DNA from: Pseudobacteriovorax antillogorgiicola
GTDB lineage: Bacteria; Bdellovibrionota_B; Oligoflexia; Oligoflexales; Oligoflexaceae
Assembly: GCF_900177345.1 (NCBI RefSeq)
Contig: NZ_FWZT01000014.1
Span: forward strand, 1 to 64,000
Length of the DNA: 64,000 nucleotides
Direction of reading: 5' to 3'
Both the position numbers and the translations under genes were made by a program. Below, one piece after another: positions 60,026-64,000 of this stretch; position 1 is the stretch's first letter; every line of letters begins with the position of its first letter. The notes beneath the pieces were generated by a model. It had not been told where the DNA came from. It was given only the letters and a program-made list of their open reading frames with translations, and made no database searches.

Positions 60026-60127
60026 ATGGAGCTACCCAATAATTTCAAGGAAGCTCAACCTGCCGACCTAAAACTACCAGCCAAGCAATGTAGATGTGCC
60101 TTCCAAGTTATCTTCCAAACAGGGTAG
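60026..60127 (+). CDS. Candidate 33-residue small protein
   Basis: An ATG preceded by AAGGAG at 8 nt opens a 33-codon frame (begins MELPNNFKEAQPADLKLPAK, contains CRCAF, ends FQTG). Its stop codon lies inside a terminator-like hairpin. The combination of ribosome binding site, ORF and hairpin is suggestive but the frame is short and has no known relatives to my knowledge. It could equally be chance. Confidence 0.25.
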   Translation: MELPNNFKEAQPADLKLPAKQCRCAFQVIFQTG

Positions 60128-60149
60128 AAAAATACCCTGCCACCTTTTT
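60120..60149. terminator. Hairpin between the small ORF and the ABC-F gene
   Basis: CAGGGTA (60120-60126) and TACCCTG (60133-60139) form a 7-bp stem over a GAAAAA loop. Five T residues follow 5 nt later on the plus strand; three T residues follow directly on the minus strand. It lies 37 bp past the ABC-F stop codon and probably ends that transcript. Confidence 0.5.
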
Positions 60150-60175
60150 CTTAAATCTGAAAACCTACTGCTGAC

Positions 60176-61681
60176 TTAGTCTCTGATAAGCTCAGAGCCG
60201 TCATTGACCCGCTCAATCCTAAAGAAATCTCGGCAAATTCTCTGTCTGAACGCTCTGTCATGACTCACAAGAAGAATGGCTATCGGGGCATCGGCCAATG
60301 CACTTTCAAGTCTCCGCATGGAATCCAGGTCGAGGTGGTTGGTAGGCTCGTCCAGGATCAACAGCTCTTGCTTGCTCGCAATAGCCCAGGCCGTTGCTAT
60401 TTTCCTCACTTCACCGGGAGAAAATGATGGAGTTCGAAGTAATTTCTTCGTATCAGCCCCTAAGCGAGCGAGAATGTGGATACTTTGTGTGAAAGACTCT
60501 TTTGTTTGGCCTTGCCAATTGTCGATGATCGCTTGTTGCTGATCAAGAGCTAGCTCTTGACCCAGATAGAAATATTTCTGGGTGCGAAGATTTTGAGAGG
60601 TCAAAACCCATTGGAGAAAGCTCGACTTGCCAGAGCCATTGGGGCCAGATATGGCTACCTTATCCAAACTTTTTATCGTCAGCTCTGGATTCCTCAGGAG
60701 ACGGCCGCTTGCCATCGATCCAAGGCCAGATGGCAAGTGTAAAAGTGTTCGCTGGGCCTGCTCGGGATTGTCAAAAAAGACCTTCCCTTCGAAGGATTTT
60801 TGATAGCCGATACGAGCTTTCTCGTGATGGATCTTCTCCTTGTCGCGGATTAGCTTCGATTTTTTACCCGCGAGGCTCCCGTCTTTGGCAGTGAGTTTGG
60901 CGAGGTTGATTTTCTCTTTTGTTGAGTGGTCTTTGCCATCGACAGAGCGCTTGCTCAACTTACCTTTTGATCGAGACTCTTCCTGACGAACCCTCTGCAG
61001 CTCTCGCTCTACTTTTTTTATTTTTTGCGCTGCTACCTGGGCCATGTGTTCTTGAGTGGAGGCCTGAGAATCAAGCAAATCCTGAATTTGCTGGTAGTTA
61101 CCAGCCATCAAGCCTGCTGACCCGTCCTTAAAAACAATACACTGCTGACATAATTCATTGAGCAGCAGACGATCGTGGCTAACGAGCAAGCCTAAACCCT
61201 TAAAACTTTGAAGAAGTTCTAGAAGAGCAAGCCTATTTTTTTCATCCAGGTGATTGCTCGGTTCATCGAGAAGCAGGATATCAGGTTGGAAATAGAATGC
61301 GCAGCCTAGCTGCAATCGTTTTCGTTCCCCGAAACTTAAGGCCTCAAAAGGCTGGAGTAGGATTTCGAAGAGATCAAGTTTTTCCTTGATCATCATTGCG
61401 TAGCCAGAGTAGTCCTCCTGGAAATCATCGATCCTGGGAGGAGGCGTTAGAGCTTCCTGGGGGCAGGATGTGACTAGCCCCTTGCTTTGAATGCTACCCT
61501 GGGTGGGCTGCAAAGCTCCACTAGCAATCTTTAGGAGAGTCGACTTTCCACAACCGTTGGGTCCTACAATGCCGGTCCATCCTGGTGAAAGATGACAGGA
61601 GATATCTGTAAATGTGGGATACTCTTGCTGATGGTGTGTATGGCCAATGCTAGATAGGCGCAAATATATAGTCGCAGTCAT
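60176..61681 (-). CDS. ABC-F ATPase (ribosome-associated)
   Basis: A 501-residue soluble protein with two ABC cassettes and no membrane segments. Cassette 1 has GPNGCGKSTLL (about residues 40-50), signature LSFGERKRLQLG and Walker B LLLDEPSNHLD. A charged interdomain linker (about 215-300) follows. Cassette 2 has GPNGSGKSSFL, an unusual signature FSPGEVRK and LLILDEPTNHLD. ABC-F proteins act in the ribosomal E site, as translation factors or by displacing antibiotics. Size and linker fit the antibiotic-protection type, and the leader described separately is also typical of it, but resistance is not shown. GAGG lies 6 nt before the ATG. Confidence 0.85.
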   Translation of the reverse strand: MTATIYLRLSSIGHTHHQQEYPTFTDISCHLSPGWTGIVGPNGCGKSTLLKIASGALQPTQGSIQSKGLVTSCPQEALTPPPRIDDFQEDYSGYAMMIKEKLDLFEILLQPFEALSFGERKRLQLGCAFYFQPDILLLDEPSNHLDEKNRLALLELLQSFKGLGLLVSHDRLLLNELCQQCIVFKDGSAGLMAGNYQQIQDLLDSQASTQEHMAQVAAQKIKKVERELQRVRQEESRSKGKLSKRSVDGKDHSTKEKINLAKLTAKDGSLAGKKSKLIRDKEKIHHEKARIGYQKSFEGKVFFDNPEQAQRTLLHLPSGLGSMASGRLLRNPELTIKSLDKVAISGPNGSGKSSFLQWVLTSQNLRTQKYFYLGQELALDQQQAIIDNWQGQTKESFTQSIHILARLGADTKKLLRTPSFSPGEVRKIATAWAIASKQELLILDEPTNHLDLDSMRRLESALADAPIAILLVSHDRAFRQRICRDFFRIERVNDGSELIRD

Positions 61682-61733
61682 AACTTACCTCGGTAGTCGA
61701 TTAGAGTTTGATCGAGTGGTTTGGGTAAGTTAT
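61680..61733 (-). promoter_or_regulatory. Ribosome-binding-site-sequestering hairpin in the ABC-F leader
   Basis: Perfect 10-bp inverted repeat on the mRNA: ATAACTTACC (61733 to 61724) and GGTAAGTTAT (61689 to 61680). The 3' arm covers part of the GAGG Shine-Dalgarno sequence (61691-61688) and the first two bases of the ATG. The 34-nt loop contains a nested TCGAT/ATCGA hairpin. Folding would block translation of the ABC-F gene. Confidence 0.6.
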
Positions 61734-61768
61734 TTGTTCATGGGCCCTCTACCTAGGTTAAGCAACAT
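61730..61768 (-). CDS. Candidate leader peptide of the ABC-F gene
   Basis: A 12-codon frame reading MLLNLGRGPMNK, with a second in-frame ATG that would give just MNK. The stop codon TAA (61732-61730) lies inside the 5' arm of the hairpin that hides the ABC-F start. A ribosome stalled near this stop would keep the arm from pairing and free the downstream ribosome binding site. AGTAGG (for the long version) or GAGGG (for the short one) precede the starts, both at non-ideal spacing. Function is inferred from this geometry. Confidence 0.4.
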   Translation of the reverse strand: MLLNLGRGPMNK

Positions 61769-62245
61769 TCAGCCTACTCTAAATCGGCTAAATTAGCAAG
61801 GTCCTTGAGTCCCAATTACCGGCTTCCTCCCGCTCCTATACCATTGGGTGCTAGAAATATTCCTTCCAGTAAAATTGGCCAGATAGCAACTTGCGATTGG
61901 TAAGGTTGACTGCCATAACGCTAGGCGCCGGTTGCTTTCTCTGAAATTCAATGGCATTCAACTGCCTCCTTCAAGAGTTGATTGCTGTCGCAATGTCCAT
62001 TGCACGAAGACACGAGTTAGCATGCCCTCTCCAGCACCAAAGGCTGGTGAAAATCCCGTTTCCTAGTGGAAGGCCACTTCGTATCGGTGATGTGAAGTGG
62101 TCATTCTTATCTAACCATAACCAAAATTCAGGCTATTCTACAGTCCACTTCGAAAACTTGTTTGAGAAGACCGGCCGTCACCGCTAAGATGCCTCCAAGC
62201 AAGGATGATCGTAGGCAACTGACTTAAAGTCTTTTAGGAGACACT
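61769..62245. other. Gap between the ABC-F leader and the aldehyde dehydrogenase gene
   Basis: About 475 bp with no supported gene. It includes a CCACTTC/GAAGTGG hairpin (about 62079-62101) without a U-tract, and on the minus strand TTTAGCC/GGCTGAA just before the leader peptide. Promoters for both divergent genes must be here, but none stands out. A 78-codon frame at 61951-62187 has no ribosome binding site and looks fortuitous. Confidence 0.4.
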
Positions 62246-63667
62246 ATGGAAACGGCTATAGCTAGGACGCACGACAACGATATTAAAAGTGTTTCAGGGC
62301 TTTCACTGCCCCGCATTTTGGAGTTGCAACGGTCATACTTTGAATCGGGCCGAACCCAGGAATACGGCTTTCGGATGGAACAGCTGCGCCGTTTTCAAGA
62401 TTTAGTTCAAAAATACGAACCGAAAATATTTAAGGCGCTCGAAAAAGACTTGGGCAAGGGGCGCCGAGAAGCCCTGATGACCGAGATTGGGTTGATTCGA
62501 CATGAAATCACTTATCTTCGTAAACACCTGAAGAGCCTCATGAAGGTAAAGCGCGTGGCGACACCGGTACACTTGGCTCCATCGAAGTCCTACATCAGGC
62601 CCGAACCCCTTGGACTCGTTTTAGTGATTAGTCCTTGGAACTATCCCTTCTACCTCTCCTTAGTTCCCATCATTGGGGCTCTAGCTGCGGGCAATTGTGT
62701 AGTACTCAAGCCGTCAGAGCTATCACCTTCATGCTCAGAGCTGATGGCAGAGATGCTTGCCGATATTTTTCCTGAAGAGTATGTCACCACGTTTTTGGGT
62801 GGTATCGAGGTTGGGACAAACTTGATCGATAGGCCATGGGACCACCTGTTTTTTACTGGTAGCACCCAAGTAGGAGCGTCCATAGCTGAAGTAGCTGGTC
62901 GGCATCTCACACCCCTAACCTTAGAGTTAGGTGGCAAAAGCCCCTGTATCGTTACTTCATCTGCAAAGATAGATGTTGCTGCCAAACGAATTGCCTTTGG
63001 AAAATTAACCAATGCTGGTCAGACTTGTGTAGCGCCTGACTATATTTTGGTCGATGAGCAGGTTCGAGACTCGTTCATCCCAGCTTTACAAAATGAGCTT
63101 AGCCAAGGCTTTCAAGCCGACAATCCGCAGGATACTAGCTATGGTCGGATTATTTCCGAAAGGCATTTCAATCGTCTTCTTCAAATGAAGGAACAATGTC
63201 GTGTGATCTGGGAAGGACCTGTGCGAGCTGAAGATCGGTTTATGGCACCTTGCTTGCTAGAAGCCGAATCTGATTCAGCAGTCCTAAATGAAGAGATCTT
63301 TGGCCCTTTGCTGCCTGTTGTCAGCTATCAATCTTGGGACGAAGCTATCGAATTTATCAAGAGATATCCCAAACCTCTTTCTGCCTATCTTTTCAGTGAA
63401 GATGCTTCGGATATGGAACAGTTTCAGTCTAGGCTCAGCTTTGGCGGTGGCTGTATCAACGATACTATGATTCACTTGGCTAATAATAAAATGTCATTTG
63501 GTGGAGTGGGTCCGAGTGGTATGGGTGGCTACCACGGCAAGTATTCGTTTGAAACATTCTCTCACCAAAAGCCTATCGTCCAGTCCTCAAGCCTTATTGA
63601 TCCTCCGTTTCGCTATTTGCCGTTCAGCTCGTGGAAGGAAAAAGCCTTACGATTGTTTCTGCGTTAG
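62246..63667 (+). CDS. Class 3-type aldehyde dehydrogenase
   Basis: A 473-residue NAD(P)-dependent enzyme oxidising aldehydes to acids. It carries LVISPWNYPFYLSLVPIIGAL (nucleotide and substrate site, about residues 125-145), FFTGSTQVGASIAE, the catalytic Glu in LELGGKSPCIV and the catalytic Cys in LTNAGQTCVAPDYI. The short N-terminus and ending FLR, without the class 1/2 oligomerisation extension, match the class 3/fatty-aldehyde group. GGAG lies before the ATG. Its stop overlaps that of the convergent SpoU gene by 4 bp. Confidence 0.93.
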   Translation: METAIARTHDNDIKSVSGLSLPRILELQRSYFESGRTQEYGFRMEQLRRFQDLVQKYEPKIFKALEKDLGKGRREALMTEIGLIRHEITYLRKHLKSLMKVKRVATPVHLAPSKSYIRPEPLGLVLVISPWNYPFYLSLVPIIGALAAGNCVVLKPSELSPSCSELMAEMLADIFPEEYVTTFLGGIEVGTNLIDRPWDHLFFTGSTQVGASIAEVAGRHLTPLTLELGGKSPCIVTSSAKIDVAAKRIAFGKLTNAGQTCVAPDYILVDEQVRDSFIPALQNELSQGFQADNPQDTSYGRIISERHFNRLLQMKEQCRVIWEGPVRAEDRFMAPCLLEAESDSAVLNEEIFGPLLPVVSYQSWDEAIEFIKRYPKPLSAYLFSEDASDMEQFQSRLSFGGGCINDTMIHLANNKMSFGGVGPSGMGGYHGKYSFETFSHQKPIVQSSSLIDPPFRYLPFSSWKEKALRLFLR

Positions 63668-64000
63668 AGTTGCGTGGGGTTGCTGCCTTGATGCTGCCTA
63701 AGGACTTCACCAAGGGTCGTTCCTAGGGCGACCCCCACATTCAGAGAATTCTTCCTGCCACGAAGCGGTATCTGAATCACTCCATCACAAGCCTTTATAA
63801 CACTGGGGTTCATTCCGTGGCGTTCATTACCAACGACGATTCCTATAGGTCCAGTTAGGCTGGCTTGGTAAAGATTTTCCGCATTCGATGCTGTTTCCAA
63901 CGCATAGACCCTAATGCCTTCGTCCTGGAGCTTCTTGATGGCCTCATGACTCGTCTTGAAGTGCTCCCAGGGCACCAGGTCGCTCGTTCCCATAGCTGTT
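63664..64000 (-). CDS. SpoU/TrmH-family RNA methyltransferase, truncated by the window edge
   Basis: The C-terminal 110 or so residues of an RNA 2'-O-ribose methyltransferase with a SPOUT knot. Motif 2 is PIGIVVGNERHGMN, and motif 3 covers IQIPLRGRKNSLNVGVALGTTLGEVL with the conserved Asn-Ser-Leu-Asn-Val. The reading frame stays open to the window edge, so the N-terminal part lies outside. Both rRNA- and tRNA-modifying members exist; the target cannot be told from this fragment. Confidence 0.88.
   Translation of the reverse strand, partial: TAMGTSDLVPWEHFKTSHEAIKKLQDEGIRVYALETASNAENLYQASLTGPIGIVVGNERHGMNPSVIKACDGVIQIPLRGRKNSLNVGVALGTTLGEVLRQHQGSNPTQL

Noticed and set aside
61951-62187. 78-codon frame in the gap before the aldehyde dehydrogenase gene
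   Set aside because: No ribosome binding site and no recognisable protein features. It contains the CCACTTC/GAAGTGG hairpin. Probably fortuitous.
1-64000. CRISPR arrays, prophage, insertion sequences, integrases, restriction or other defence clusters
   Set aside because: No regularly spaced repeats, transposase, integrase or defence-gene motifs were found. The CPBP protease and ABC-F gene alone are not evidence of a defence island.

Overview
The window looks like chromosomal DNA of a Gram-negative bacterium, most likely a Bdellovibrionota/Oligoflexia-type (former Deltaproteobacteria) organism. That placement is an inference from gene content: many secreted and lipoprotein genes, outer-membrane and LPS genes (O-antigen ligase, GmhB, a beta-barrel), three PilZ proteins, CheV, a hybrid histidine kinase, a VKOR-DsbA fusion, tryptophan 2,3-dioxygenase and gammaproteobacterial-like PlsB, Smg, YciO and DUF2058 proteins. 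Base composition is moderate and even, genes are tightly packed on both strands, and there is no prophage, insertion sequence, integrase or CRISPR array.

Layout. 1-1000: a gene-free stretch and tRNA-Pro. 1.0-10.8 kb: MnmD-like methyltransferase, a two-gene ABC exporter, an FAD oxidoreductase, folD, a DUF2058 protein, a secreted CAP-domain protein, an acyl-CoA dehydrogenase and two coupled coiled-coil proteins. 11-17 kb: hemE, a YciO-like gene, lipB and a small Cys-rich protein, then a CtpA-type protease and a TPR lipoprotein facing left, and a RodZ-like protein. 17.6-24.3 kb: a compact operon panC-plsB-rsgA-acyl-CoA dehydrogenase-degenerate EEP lipoprotein. 24.3-32.4 kb: response regulator, beta-barrel, O-antigen ligase, YcgR-like PilZ protein, CpoB-like TPR protein, a LysM protein with an Asn/Gln-rich region, dprA, smg and an orphan CpaF-like ATPase.

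32.4-43.6 kb: DEAD-box helicase, an acidic protein with a CpoB-like lipoprotein, tsaD, rsmA, a 2Fe-2S ferredoxin, a palindromic repeat element, dapD and dapC (lysine/peptidoglycan precursor), tryptophan dioxygenase, an RlmD-type RNA methyltransferase and a putative secreted papain-like protein. 43.8-48.8 kb: REC-PilZ, CheV, an S9 peptidase and a secreted Cys-containing protein. 49-56.3 kb: a redoxin and DsbD (periplasmic reduction), a CPBP protease, a BFD-like Fe-S protein, gmhB, three unfamiliar proteins (one with a histone-H1-like tail, one an internal duplication) and VKOR-DsbA (periplasmic oxidation). 56.6-64 kb: tRNA-Ala, hybrid kinase, PilZ protein, ABC-F ATPase with a striking leader, aldehyde dehydrogenase and a truncated SpoU methyltransferase.

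The most interesting regulatory signal is upstream of the ABC-F gene (61680-61768). A 12-codon leader ORF ends inside one arm of a perfect 10-bp inverted repeat, and the other arm covers the ribosome binding site and start codon. This is the arrangement expected for translation-coupled, possibly antibiotic-responsive, induction. Other unusual items are a terminator hairpin inside the CpaF-like coding sequence, a palindromic element filling exactly the gap between two convergent stop codons, and terminator hairpins that point against both flanking genes.
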